DNA of 64,000 nt from Bordetella parapertussis (GCA_945861275.1 CAMATZ010000029.1:1-64000); one strand, 5' to 3'; positions 1 to 8,208 are shown, counted from the first letter of the stretch. Notes: generated by a model not told the origin, from the sequence alone. Program-made: numbers and translations.

Positions 1-72
1 GCCCAGAATTTGCGACGGATGGCAAAATGGTTGATGCCGGTAGCAGGAAAAGGAGAAATGACTCCCGTGTGA
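1..72 (+). CDS. C-terminal tail of an unidentified protein, possibly a transposase (cut by window edge)
   Basis: The first frame is open from base 1 to a TGA at 70-72 and encodes 23 residues with NLRRMAKWL near the start. A tail of the type NLRR-x-A followed by a short basic end is common in DDE transposases of the IS1182/IS5 kind, and a second IS lies 1.3 kb away, so an IS remnant is plausible. The fragment is too short for assignment and could be chance. The upstream part lies outside the window. Confidence 0.3.
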   Translation, partial: AQNLRRMAKWLMPVAGKGEMTPV

Positions 73-362
73 AGGGGATTAACCCAACTGAATCGACGAA
101 AAAGCGCGATACGTGCGCTCAAAAACGCAGCCTCTAAAACTACTGGCGCGGAAAAGTCATTTCAACATCGAGTTTTTCAACAGAATAGGCCGATACCAGC
201 CCGTCAACGTTTTCATGCAAAGCACTCCTGAGCGCCTCACTTATTGTGCGTCGCGCCAGATTACAAATCGCGCATTGACGCAGCCGATAACACGAAACGC
301 AGGGTTCCCGATAACACGCGAGGGGGACAAATTCGAGCGCAGTCCCCTCTCTCTTAACACCT
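73..362. other. Intergenic, no convincing gene
   Basis: A plus-strand open frame runs through here into the next gene's antisense strand, but it has no good ribosome binding site and a composition unlike a protein, so it is not called. No promoter, terminator or repeat stands out. Confidence 0.5.
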
Positions 363-1049
363 CTACGACGCTGCCTCCATCATCGCCTTCTGCAACAGCG
401 GCGCGGCCTCCGGCGAGGTGACGAACTTGATCAACACCCGGGCCGCGTCCTGTTCTTTCGACGCCGCCAGGATGGCGACTTCGAACACGACGTATTCGTG
501 GAGGTCGCCGGGGAGGTCGCCCACGTAATCGGTGCCGGCGACGGGCTTGCTTACGTTGATTTGCTGGATCGCCATTTCCACTTCGCCCCGCGCTATGTAA
601 CCGGCGGCGGGACCGCCTACGGAGCGAACCGTCTTGGGTTCCATCTCCGCTGCGATCCCGAGCTTTTCGATCGCGCGCCCCGCGATTTGGCCACTGCCGC
701 CGAACGAATAGGTGATCGATTTGGCATTGAGCAGCGTTTTCTTGAAGGCATCTGGCGTGCTGATGTCGGGCCAGGGCGCTCCGGACTTGACTGATAGGCC
801 AACCGCTGCGCGCGTGAAAATGGTGCTGGAGCCCCCTACCGTCTTGCCACCCTTGACGATGCGGTCCAGCGGTTCGCCATAAAGCGAGATTAGATCGGAC
901 TGAGCGTTGGAGGCGAGCACGTTATCGAGCGTAGCTGCGTCTTCCTGGGCGACGATCACCTTGTGGCCGGTGAGTCGGGTGAACGCGGGGGCGAGTTCGT
1001 TCCACGCAGTCAACGATCCCATAGACGTCCGGACGACGAGTTCGCTCAT
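363..1049 (-). CDS. ModA-like type 2 periplasmic-binding-fold protein lacking a signal peptide
   Basis: 228 residues with the layout of molybdate/anion-binding PBP2 proteins: an N-terminal strand (ELVVRTSMGSLTAWNELAPAF), a ligand-loop region with FTRAAVGLSVKSGAP near residue 80, and a C-terminal FVTSPEAAPLLQKA helix typical of ModA-like receptors, where SPEA marks the end of the mature protein. The start is the ATG at 1049-1047, because GAGGAA lies just upstream; an upstream in-frame TTG at 1070 has no better site. No signal peptide or membrane segment is visible, which is unusual for a receptor. Either it acts in the cytoplasm (a solo binding protein) or the export signal has been lost. No permease or ATPase lies nearby. 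The ligand cannot be predicted. Confidence 0.7.
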   Translation of the reverse strand: MSELVVRTSMGSLTAWNELAPAFTRLTGHKVIVAQEDAATLDNVLASNAQSDLISLYGEPLDRIVKGGKTVGGSSTIFTRAAVGLSVKSGAPWPDISTPDAFKKTLLNAKSITYSFGGSGQIAGRAIEKLGIAAEMEPKTVRSVGGPAAGYIARGEVEMAIQQINVSKPVAGTDYVGDLPGDLHEYVVFEVAILAASKEQDAARVLIKFVTSPEAAPLLQKAMMEAAS

Positions 1050-1415
1050 ACATTCCTCGGGGATAGTCAATTTAAGCGCACTATTTCACCAAACGGCAAT
1101 CTATCCGCATCCTGCCCAGCGGTCAACCGCACGAAATTTCTCTGTTGCGAGTTCATGATATGTCCCGTTGTGTAGCACAAGATCTTTCCGATTGTCATAT
1201 TTCCCCGAAGAGAGTGAGAGATGAGTCGGACGAAACTGCTACAGAAGATACGGAAGATTTTAAGGCGTTGTCCAACACCTGTTCTGATGCGGAGGCGTGT
1301 GCATGCTCAACGCTGCTTTAGGGTAGGCGTTGGACAAACCTTAACAGGAGCGCGCATTCGCCGAAGCAGATAGTGCCATTCGCATTAATTTCTAGGGCAC
1401 TGGCCGGTGTCGGGG
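1050..1415. other. Gene-free gap between the ModA-like gene and the IS element
   Basis: About 366 bases without a plausible coding frame. The only structure is a long imperfect inverted repeat (listed separately). The gap holds the probable promoter of the minus-strand ModA-like gene, but no clear -35/-10 pair was found. Confidence 0.5.
1260..1346. repeat. Imperfect terminal inverted repeat, about 87 bp, MITE-like
   Basis: The left arm TTAAGGCGTTGTCCAACACC (about 1260-1279) matches the reverse complement of the right arm at about 1325-1346 (TTAAGG-TTTGTCCAACGCC) at roughly 17 of 20 positions with one gap. The loop is about 45 bases. The arms could be the ends of a miniature transposable element or a large hairpin. 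No transposase with matching ends is present: the neighbouring IS30-family ends are different. Confidence 0.4.
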
Positions 1416-1440
1416 GGCGGATTCAACCGATCGACGCAAC
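1416..1440 (+). repeat. Left inverted repeat of the IS30-family element
   Basis: It starts GGCGGATTCAACCG and overlaps the transposase stop codon at 1423-1425. It pairs with 2620-2644. Confidence 0.75.
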
Positions 1441-2592
1441 GGATTGGTGAAATCGTTCGGCGGGTGTTGCGTAGTTTAGTGTTTTCCTAGGGCGCTCATT
1501 CAGTTTCCTCGCAATGCCATTGAGCTTGGCTTGCGAGTAGGTCGAAATATCGGTTCCCTTGGGGAAATACTGTCGCAGTAGCCCATTCGTATTTTCATTG
1601 GTCCCACGCTGCCAAGGACTACGAGGGTCACAGAAATAGACCTGTATGTCCGTCGCCAACGTAAAGCGTTTATGTCCGGCCATCTCGGTGCCTCGATCCC
1701 AGGTTAGCGATTTGTAGAGTTCCTGTGGCAGCTTGCGAGCATGCTTGATCAGAGCATTGGCGAACGTTTCGGCATCTTTGCTGGCGACCTTTACCAGCAT
1801 CACGTAGCGTGTTTGACGTTCGACGATAGTTGCAATCTAACTGCTGCGATTCCCGCACAGTAGGTCACCTTCCCAGTGACCTGGTACGGCCCGATCTTCC
1901 GCAGTGGCAGGGCGCTCGCTGATCGATACCGCCTCAGGAATTCTGCGACGATCGTCTGACTTCTGGGTGTGATGGCGCGAACGGCGCATGGCTCGCGTTC
2001 GCCGCAAATATTGCAACAACTCCTTCTTCAAGACGCCACGGGCTTGTATGAAGAGGCTGCGGTAGATCGTCTCGTGTGACACTTGATGGTTCTCGTCGTC
2101 CGGGTAAGCGCATTTCAGCCAACCTGCAATCTGCTCCGGTGACCACAACCCTTGGAGCTTCGCTGCCACGATGCGTGCCAACGTGCGGTTCTTAGCCAGT
2201 TTACAGGTCTTGGGGCGACACGCCCGATCCCAAGCCGCCTGGTCAGCGTGGTTTGCCCGATAGCAACTCTGCCCACCGTTGCGCTGGATCTCGCGACTGA
2301 TAGTAGATGGCGCTCGCCCAAGGAGAACTGCTATCGAACGGATCGAGTGACTGGATGCCAAAGCACGCGATATTTCTTCGCGTTCTGCCAATGTCAGCGC
2401 CACGCTCGATCGGTGTCGTAGTGCCGGACTTATCCCGCCGCTCTGGGCCAGAATGCCTTCTATCGATGAGTGGTTTCGATCAAACAACTGGGCGATCTGC
2501 TGAAGTGACTCCCCTTTCTGCCAACGCTCCCACATCAAAGCTTTCTGGCTGTCCGTGTAATAAATCCGTGGCCTTTGCTTCATCTGCAACAC
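1423..2592 (-). pseudogene. IS30-family transposase interrupted by an in-frame amber codon
   Basis: Read through, the frame encodes about 389 residues: an N-terminal HTH region (HSIRSIAVLLGRAPSTISREI), then the DDE catalytic core with D in HWEGDLL, D in LTWDRGTEM and E in NENTNGLL, ending NERPRKTLNYATPAERF. The upstream part (1837-2592) stops at a TAG at 1839-1837. The downstream part continues in exactly the same frame with IATIVERQTRYVMLVKV. Homologues usually have Gln at this place (motif S-Q-I-A-T), so a single CAG to TAG change explains the break. It is not a frameshift. The DDE residues are otherwise intact. A short internal restart (GTG at 1803) could make only a truncated C-terminal part. 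Confidence 0.85.
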
Positions 2593-2619
2593 TCCTTCTG
2601 ATTACGCAGTGTCTAGTGT

Positions 2620-2644
2620 GTTGCATCCACCGGTTGAATCCGCC
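2620..2644 (-). repeat. Right inverted repeat of the IS30-family element
   Basis: It ends CGGTTGAATCCGCC and lies 28 bases upstream of the transposase start. It is the reverse complement of 1416-1440 with three mismatches. Confidence 0.75.
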
Positions 2645-2936
2645 ATAGGCCACCGGTCGTTGGGCAGAAGAACGTCCCGAAGGACCGCTCCTTGCTTTCC
2701 GGAATGCGTGCTCACGACCCCTATGTATAGATCTCAACTAGGTATAGATCGTGCTGGCGGGTTCTGTTTGACACAGGGCGCTTCGCAAGGACAGGTACAG
2801 AAACCTCTGCTGATTCCCAGGCCGCACATGTCGGAGATGGTGGCGAGGGGAAACGGCGAATTCAGCCATGCAGTGCCGAAACATGGAGCCATGACATAGA
2901 ATAGGAGCCCACTTGGAAACTGAGAGGAGACAGATA

Positions 2937-3347
2937 ATGATCGAACTCACGCTCGACATGGCGGAGCGCGCGGCGAAGGCGGCCTTGGCCAAAGCCAAGC
3001 AACTGGGGACGGTGATGACGGCCTCGGTCGTGGACGAATCGGGCCGCACCGTGCTCATCATGCGCGGCGACGGCGCGGGATTCTTCAGCCCGGAGACCTC
3101 GCACAAGAAGGCCGTAGCGGCCGCCAACTTCCGGAAGCCGACGAAAGACCTCGGCGAGCAGGCTGCGAAAGGCTCACCGTTCTGGGCGGCAGTGCCGGCC
3201 GCCCTCGCTGGCGAGATCCTGCCTAGCATCGGCGCGGTGCCCATCACCCAGGCCGGGCGCGTCATCGGCGCCATAGGCTGCGGCGGCGGTACCGGCGAGC
3301 AGGATCACGAGTGCGCGGAGGCCGGTGCGGCGGCGGTCGGCACGTAG
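2937..3347 (+). CDS. GlcG/HbpS-like small protein
   Basis: 136 residues. The GlcG/HbpS fold (PF03928) is recognised from an N-terminal amphipathic helix (LDMAERAAKAALAKAKQLG), the strand SVVDESGRTVLIMRGDGA, the segment SHKKAVAAANFRKPT and the C-terminal VIGAIGCGGGTGEQDHECAEAGAAA. HbpS of Streptomyces binds haem and some relatives act as cofactor-loading or corrinoid-binding proteins; the ligand here is unknown. The start is the ATG at 2937, preceded by GAGGAGA; an upstream TTG at 2913 is less likely. No signal peptide is visible. A second member of the family lies at 3858-4256 on the other strand. Confidence 0.8.
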   Translation: MIELTLDMAERAAKAALAKAKQLGTVMTASVVDESGRTVLIMRGDGAGFFSPETSHKKAVAAANFRKPTKDLGEQAAKGSPFWAAVPAALAGEILPSIGAVPITQAGRVIGAIGCGGGTGEQDHECAEAGAAAVGT

Positions 3348-3404
3348 GCTCCTCAGTCGATCCCTGAGAGACCATTATTCCTACCGCGCCGCCTCGATTG
3401 TCGA

Positions 3405-3758
3405 CTAAGAGTCGGGGCCTGTCTTATCCTCAAAGGCCCCCGTCTCCGGAAACACCTGGCGATAAACCAGCCGGGTGCTCCTGTGAGAGGGCTCGTAATC
3501 CGGGGGTGTGGCGGTGGCTATCGACTTCGCATAACCCTCGCCGTGCAGGACCGATTCGTCCTCCAGTTCGTAGATATTAAGATATTTGTAGGCTCCGTTT
3601 CCTTCGCAGAGTTCGAACCGCCGGGCGCTGAGGAAGCCGGGCACCATCATTCGCTCAGGAATGTGGTGCACGGTAAACCATTCGCTGGACTTTTCCTGCA
3701 CCTCCGGATCGGCCTCTGTGAATACCACAAGTAGAGCCTTCCCGATTTCCTGCTTCAT
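3405..3758 (-). CDS. DUF4286-like (EthD/dimeric alpha-beta barrel) protein
   Basis: 117 residues. It has the EthD-like pattern of a strand (KALLVVFTEADPEVQEKSSEWF), a conserved HHIPERMMVPGFLSARRFEL and a KYLNIYELEDESVL strand, as in DUF4286 and related ferredoxin-like dimers found near aromatic-degradation genes. The start is the ATG at 3758-3756 with GGGAGG eight bases upstream; the longer open frame upstream is rejected. The gene sits about 100 bases downstream of the second GlcG-like gene and is probably co-transcribed with it. The activity is unknown. Confidence 0.75.
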   Translation of the reverse strand: MKQEIGKALLVVFTEADPEVQEKSSEWFTVHHIPERMMVPGFLSARRFELCEGNGAYKYLNIYELEDESVLHGEGYAKSIATATPPDYEPSHRSTRLVYRQVFPETGAFEDKTGPDS

Positions 3759-3857
3759 GGCCGTACCTCCCTTTGATTTCTGTCGCCCGCAGAAACTGGC
3801 AAACCACCACGCGCCAGGCACCACAAGGCGATTCCCACTGCGGTGTAACAAGCGCTA

Positions 3858-4256
3858 CTACTTCAGCGCGGCCACTCCGGCCTTCGCGATTTCCTCGTCC
3901 TCCTCTGACTTGGCACCGCTCACACCGATCGCCCCAAGCACACGGCCGTCACGCAGCACCGGCACGGCGCCCTGCGCAGGCACCATCTCCCCGTGCACGG
4001 ACAACATGAACGCCTGCATCACCGGCGAGGTCGCCCGCGCGGTGAGGTCGGCACTCGGCACGCCGAAGTTGGCCGAGGCGTATGCCTTGCCTTTCGAAAT
4101 GCCCGCCGTCCGCCAGGACACGCCGTCGAGCCGCACCATAGCCAGCAAGTCCCCCCGCCCGTCCACGACGGAGATCGACACTTTCACGCCCATCTGCTGC
4201 GCCTTGGTCTGCGCTGCTTGCAGCATCTTCTGTGCTTCGTTTGAGGTGAGATACAT
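3858..4256 (-). CDS. GlcG/HbpS-like small protein (second copy)
   Basis: 132 residues: MYLTSNEAQKMLQAAQTKAQ, SISVVDGRGDLLAMVRLDG, ISKGKAYASANFG and the C-terminal LGAIGVSGAKSEEDEEIAKAG, all hallmarks of PF03928. The start is the ATG at 4256-4254, with AAAGGAG nine bases upstream. No signal peptide is seen. It is only distantly similar to the copy at 2937-3347, so it is not a recent duplication. The function is unknown; GlcG is named for its place in the E. coli glycolate operon, which suggests nothing firm here. Confidence 0.8.
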   Translation of the reverse strand: MYLTSNEAQKMLQAAQTKAQQMGVKVSISVVDGRGDLLAMVRLDGVSWRTAGISKGKAYASANFGVPSADLTARATSPVMQAFMLSVHGEMVPAQGAVPVLRDGRVLGAIGVSGAKSEEDEEIAKAGVAALK

Positions 4257-4639
4257 GTGAGGCTCCTTTGTCGATAGTGCTTCGATTGATTGCGGAAGGG
4301 ATAGGCGCGCGTGGACCTCAGTCATGGGATCTGCGGTCACGCGCGTGTGTGATGCTAACATCCAGCGTTCGTCTTCATGAGAACTTTTCTCTCAATGTTT
4401 GCCCGTGATGCGCTTATGCCAGGGACGGCGGACCTGCGGATTCTTGGTGGCAGGCGGGTGCGAGGTGACATCAAGCGTCAAATTGGTGTGCGACGCTGAC
4501 CGCCCGATCATGGCCGATAGCCGCACCGGCAAACTTCCGCTTACCGCGGGAGTAACACGCACATTCTCATATAAAAAATTTCAATGAAACAAATGCCTGC
4601 GGCGTTTCCGCCCACGCACACGAGTGTGCCAAGCCTACT
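4257..4639. other. Gene-free gap upstream of the GlcG-like gene
   Basis: Holds the promoter region of the minus-strand GlcG-like/DUF4286 pair and, towards 4640, the decayed end of a Bug-type gene. There is a short GAGAA-TCTC hairpin near 4380. No gene is supported. Confidence 0.45.
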
Positions 4640-4729
4640 CCACCCGTCCGCCACCTTAACCATCTTCGCCCACTTCGCCATTTCACTGTGGATAAAGTTC
4701 GCGAATTCTTCTGGTGTGTCTCTATTTTT
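4640..4729 (-). pseudogene. Remnant of a Bug/TctC-type substrate-binding protein (C-terminal end only)
   Basis: On the minus strand this stretch encodes NRDTPEEFANFIHSEMAKWA followed by KMVKVADG, which is the standard C-terminal signature of Bug proteins (TPEEFA--I--E--KWAKVVK-AG). It has no preceding protein: going upstream the same frame runs into the end of the dehydrogenase gene on the same strand, and the end of that gene overlaps it by a few bases. The rest of the receptor has been lost. Confidence 0.7.
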
Positions 4730-5636
4730 CAGCAGTGGGCGCTTTCGGCGCCGGATATCCCGCCAGCTCGTCGTAAAACGAAATGATGTCGGCGCTGTCC
4801 CACTCGCCGCGTCCTTTGGAAACTTCCGACGCCAGCGCCTGCGCATGCAGACTGATCAGCGGCAGCGGGCAGTTCAGGCGCTCGCCCAGTGCCAGCATGG
4901 CGCGCACATCCTTGAGATAAATGCTCAGCTTGCCCGCCACCGGATGGAAGCGCTTCTCCACCATGCGATAGCCCTTCTGATCCATGATCTTGGAAAACGC
5001 CGCGGATTTCTTCAATACTTCCAGCGCGTGCAGCGGTTCGATGCCTGCCTTGCGCGCGAGCGTCAGCCCTTCGGCCAGCGCCATACGATTCAAACCCAGC
5101 ACCAGGTTCACGCACAGCTTCATGATCGCTCCGGTGCCGCTGGCGCCCATGTGCATCCACTCACGCCCCATTGCGGCGAACATCGGTTCGCACTCGGCAA
5201 ATGCGTCCTGACTGCCGCCTGCCATGAAAATAATGTCCTTCACCGCACACATTTCGCTGGTGCCGCTCACCGTGCAGTCGAGAAAGCGGATGCCCACCTT
5301 CGCCAGATCGGCCGCGAGCGCCGCCGACTTATCCGGGTCGGCTGTAGTCGCGTCCAGCACGATCAAGCCCGGCCTGCCGGTCGCGAACAGCCTGAGCTGG
5401 TTATGCACCACCTCTTTCACGATGTCGGATGTCGGCAGCGAAAGCATCAATACATCCACCTGCCCCGCTATCTGATCCGGCGACGCCACTGTTTTCGCAC
5501 CCAGCTTGACCGCGGCCTCGACGCGCGCGGGATCGGTGTCGTGCACGATCACCGCAAACCCCGCTTCCATCAAATGCTTCGACAGGCTGCTGCCCATCAA
5601 ACCCACGCCGATAAATCCAATGCGTTGCTTGCTCAC
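4722..5636 (-). CDS. NAD(P)-dependent beta-hydroxyacid dehydrogenase (3-hydroxyisobutyrate dehydrogenase family)
   Basis: 304 residues. It has an N-terminal Rossmann motif GFIGVGLMG (residues 7-15), a substrate loop CTVSGTSE in place of the usual APVSGG (about 121-128), and the catalytic lysine K173 in IMKLCVNLVLG. The family oxidises or reduces short beta-hydroxyacids such as 3-hydroxyisobutyrate or tartronate semialdehyde. The altered loop makes the substrate uncertain. The start is the GTG at 5636-5634 with AAGGAAG upstream; a TTG at 5651 would add five residues. The gene lies 35 bases downstream of a Bug receptor on the same strand and is probably in its operon. Confidence 0.85.
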   Translation of the reverse strand: MSKQRIGFIGVGLMGSSLSKHLMEAGFAVIVHDTDPARVEAAVKLGAKTVASPDQIAGQVDVLMLSLPTSDIVKEVVHNQLRLFATGRPGLIVLDATTADPDKSAALAADLAKVGIRFLDCTVSGTSEMCAVKDIIFMAGGSQDAFAECEPMFAAMGREWMHMGASGTGAIMKLCVNLVLGLNRMALAEGLTLARKAGIEPLHALEVLKKSAAFSKIMDQKGYRMVEKRFHPVAGKLSIYLKDVRAMLALGERLNCPLPLISLHAQALASEVSKGRGEWDSADIISFYDELAGYPAPKAPTAEK

Positions 5637-5671
5637 GCTACTTCCTTTCAATTGTCAAAAATGTCAGGCAT

Positions 5672-6688
5672 TTATTCCGGCTTCAACCCGATGGCGCGTA
5701 TCAGCTTCGCGTTCTGTTCGAGATGGGTTGCGATGTAGGCCGCGAATTGCTCGGGCGAATTGGTCTGCGCTTCCACGCCCTGGCGCACAAACGTTGCCTT
5801 CATCTCGGCAGTGTTGACCACTTTCACCAGCGCCGCATTGAGCGTCGCAATGATGTCCCTGGGCACGCCTGCGGGCGCGAGAATGCCGACCCATGACGAA
5901 CGCTCGTAGCCGGGCACGCCGGATTCGCTGAGTGTAGGCAGCGCGGGCATCAGCGCTGTGCGCTGCGCGCTGGTCACTGCGAGCGGACGCAATCGCTGCG
6001 CGCCCGCGCTGATGAAGGGCAAGAGCGAGGGTATGCTCGCGCACACCATGTCCACCAGCCCGCTGGCATTGGCGATGACGTTATCCAGCCCGCCTTTGAA
6101 AGGCACGTGCAGAATATTGATACCTGCCATGACTTTCAGCGCCTCCACCGACAGATGCGGCGTGGTGCCGATACCCACAGAGCCATAGCTCAACTTGCCG
6201 GGCTGCGCACGGGCGAGCGCAATCAGTTCCTTCACGCTGCGTGCCGGCACAGCAGGGTGCACCACCAGCACGAACGGCGCCACCGCCACCAGCGACACCG
6301 CCGCAAGGTCGCGCTCAAGCTTGTACGGCAACTTCGCACGCAGCACAGGTATCACCGCATCGGCGGCGGTGGGCGCGAGCAGGGTGTAGCCGTCGGCGGA
6401 TGAGCTGGCGACACGTTCGGTAGCAATCGCACCGGATGCGCCCGGCCGGTTTTCAACGATGATCTGCTGACCGAGCGACTCTGATAGTTTTGGCGCAATC
6501 AGACGCACGGTGACGTCCGCAATGCCGCCGGGCGAAAAGCCGACGATGATGCGTACCGGTTTGGCGGGGTAGGTTTGGGCGAAGGCGCTGGCAGAGACAT
6601 AGAGCATCGTAACTAAGGCCGTACGCCGCCCTATATGACACTTCAGGATGGGGGCGCGTAACAAAACAGGTTCATCCGGCTTGCGCAT
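5672..6688 (-). CDS. Bug/TctC-family periplasmic substrate-binding receptor
   Basis: 338 residues. The N-terminus ends in a signal peptide with SASAFAQ before the mature start TYPAKPVRIIVGFSPGG. Family marks follow: QQIIVENRPGASGAIA, GYTLL, KELIALARAQPGKLSYGS, a HVPFKGG ligand segment and the C-terminal QFAAYIATHLEQNAKLIRAIG. Such receptors feed tripartite tricarboxylate transporters, but no TctA/TctB membrane genes lie in the window. The start is the ATG at 6688; a long n-region precedes the hydrophobic core, so a shorter form is possible. It is co-directional with the dehydrogenase at 4722-5636. The ligand is likely a carboxylate and cannot be named. Confidence 0.9.
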   Translation of the reverse strand: MRKPDEPVLLRAPILKCHIGRRTALVTMLYVSASAFAQTYPAKPVRIIVGFSPGGIADVTVRLIAPKLSESLGQQIIVENRPGASGAIATERVASSSADGYTLLAPTAADAVIPVLRAKLPYKLERDLAAVSLVAVAPFVLVVHPAVPARSVKELIALARAQPGKLSYGSVGIGTTPHLSVEALKVMAGINILHVPFKGGLDNVIANASGLVDMVCASIPSLLPFISAGAQRLRPLAVTSAQRTALMPALPTLSESGVPGYERSSWVGILAPAGVPRDIIATLNAALVKVVNTAEMKATFVRQGVEAQTNSPEQFAAYIATHLEQNAKLIRAIGLKPE

Positions 6689-6703
6689 GGCTCAAATACC
6701 AAC

Positions 6704-6818
6704 CCTGTCATTCCCGCCTCCGACTAAAGCATTCGAGGGCAGGCTGCGGCGGGAATCCATACGATTTCTCATACGGCACAGTGTTATAGGTTCCCGCCTG
6801 CGCGGGAACGACAGCAAA
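6704..6818. repeat. Dispersed palindromic intergenic repeat (GTCATTCCCGCC type)
   Basis: The left end CTGTCATTCCCGCC (about 6706) and the right end GCGCGGGAACGACAG (about 6802-6816) form an inverted pair. Each end is itself a small hairpin (GGTTCCCGCC-TGC-GCGGGAACGAC). It is the same family as the unit at 19312-19421 and the half unit at 10513-10536. These repeats are widespread REP-like or MITE-like elements in proteobacterial genomes, and may also end transcription. Confidence 0.6.
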
Positions 6819-6903
6819 GAAAGTGTTGCGCGAATTGAAACTAAACGGTCGCTTCCTTTTCCAGCGATACCCACAAACGACGCCAACAGCCCGATAGAAG
6901 TGC

Positions 6904-7989
6904 TCAACTCACGCCTTTCTCCGCATGTATCCCCGTGCGGTGCTTGCGAAACTGAGTCACATCGCGCCACCAGCCTTCGCGGCACGGAACGCCGCCGCGC
7001 ACCAGGCCGCGCTCAATGTTGCCAAACACTTCTTCATAGCCGTACGGCAGCGGGCGCGCGCCGGGCACCGACAGCCACAACCGCAGCAGCAATCGCTTTC
7101 TGTCTTCTTCGGGATAATCGATGAAGCTGGTGCGGCCGTGATAAATCACGTGGTTGTTGAGTAGCTGTATGTCGCCAGGCTCGAATTGCATGTCGAGCGC
7201 AAGTTCGTTCGCCAGTTGGCCATAGAGTTCCAGCGCTTCCAGCTGCTGCGGCGTGTGGCGCGGCACTTCAGGAAAATCCTGCGCAAACTGGGTATAGGCC
7301 GGCGAAAACATGCCTGTGAAATACCCATCGCGAAAGCCGAATACCGGCCGCAGATAGGTGCGCCCGCTGCCCGGTGGCTCTTCGCCCTGCCAGCTATGCA
7401 CCCAGTTGTCGTAATAGGTGTCCAGCAGGTCGGGACGGCGGCGCAGAATTTCATTGTGGATGGCGACAGCACTCACGATGCGGCTGGCGCCGCCCGCCTT
7501 TGCCTTGCGCACGCACAGCAGTCCCACCACGTCGCAGCGGTCACTGTGAAATTGCAGCCCCGCCGAAGTCTTCGAGCCGCGGCGCGTGGTGTTGACGTAG
7601 TTCTCCTGGAAATCTTTCACAATGCCGAACAACTCACCGGTTTTGTTTTGCGATACCGCCGTGCCAAGGTGCGTGCCGATGCCCCAGTAGACGATTTGCA
7701 AATCGTCGGGTGAATACGTCAGCGGCAAGCCGCGCAGCATGATCATGCCGCTGCCGTTTTCGAGCTGCTGCGAGATTTGCGCCAGACCCTGTGCGAAACC
7801 GGGCAACGGGAAATCCGCCTTTTCGATGTCGAAGAGGTCGATCCCCCGCTGCTTCACCGTCTGCAAAGCCGCATCGATCTCCCTCAGTTCAGTGGCGCTG
7901 AACGGCCGCAACCAATGCGCATTGTTTTTCATATTCGCACCCTGCCAGTCGCTGGGTGCTTCGATGAGCATATGTTTTTGTGCTTGCAT
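6904..7989 (-). CDS. TauD/TfdA-family Fe(II)/2-oxoglutarate dioxygenase
   Basis: 361 residues. The Fe-binding facial triad is visible: H148 and D150 in LQFHSDRCD, and a distal His in NNHVIYHGRTSF (H284 fits the family H-G-R pattern best). The 2-oxoglutarate-binding Arg lies in RLLLRLWL (about R303). Members hydroxylate sulfonates, phenoxyacetates, carnitine precursors or other small acids; the substrate is unknown. No signal peptide. The start is the ATG at 7989, though ATGs at residues 7 and 20 are possible. The gene is divergent from the carboxymuconolactone-decarboxylase-like gene at 8209 and is flanked downstream by a dispersed palindromic repeat. Confidence 0.85.
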   Translation of the reverse strand: MQAQKHMLIEAPSDWQGANMKNNAHWLRPFSATELREIDAALQTVKQRGIDLFDIEKADFPLPGFAQGLAQISQQLENGSGMIMLRGLPLTYSPDDLQIVYWGIGTHLGTAVSQNKTGELFGIVKDFQENYVNTTRRGSKTSAGLQFHSDRCDVVGLLCVRKAKAGGASRIVSAVAIHNEILRRRPDLLDTYYDNWVHSWQGEEPPGSGRTYLRPVFGFRDGYFTGMFSPAYTQFAQDFPEVPRHTPQQLEALELYGQLANELALDMQFEPGDIQLLNNHVIYHGRTSFIDYPEEDRKRLLLRLWLSVPGARPLPYGYEEVFGNIERGLVRGGVPCREGWWRDVTQFRKHRTGIHAEKGVS

Positions 7990-8208
7990 GGTGTGCCCCG
8001 GCCAAGAATGTCTGCGCGCTTGCGGCGCGTATGCACCACTGCGCTGAAGACAGTTTGCCTATCATATAAGCCGTCATGCGCAACGTCTACCAAACATCAC
8101 AGGATATGGAAATTTGCTATCGGCTTGACACGGTTAACCCACCGGGCGAAGGTATGCGCCGCGACGTGCCGCGTTTTTTTCCAAACCCCCATTACCCCCG
8201 GAGACCCC

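Larger units (their letters stand above)
1416..2644 (-). mobile_element. IS30-family insertion sequence, about 1.23 kb
   Basis: The ends are 25-bp inverted repeats at 1416-1440 (starts GGCGGATTCAACCG) and 2620-2644 (ends CGGTTGAATCCGCC) with three mismatches. They enclose one transposase gene whose stop codon lies inside the left repeat. Length and single-gene structure fit the IS30 family. No convincing 2-3 bp target duplication was seen: GGG flanks the left end and ATA the right. The copy may therefore be old, or the true ends may lie a few bases away. The transposase carries a nonsense codon, so this copy is probably not autonomous. Confidence 0.85.

Noticed and set aside
113-421. Plus-strand 102-residue open frame near the window start
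   Set aside because: No ribosome binding site; its end is antisense to the ModA-like gene.
1423-2592. Programmed frameshift in the IS30-like transposase
   Set aside because: The two parts are in the same frame and meet at a TAG; there is no slippery sequence and no frame change.
4584-5738. Large plus-strand open frame across the beta-hydroxyacid dehydrogenase gene
   Set aside because: It is antisense to a well-supported gene with clear Rossmann motifs, and its translation is rich in His, Arg and Gln without homology signals.
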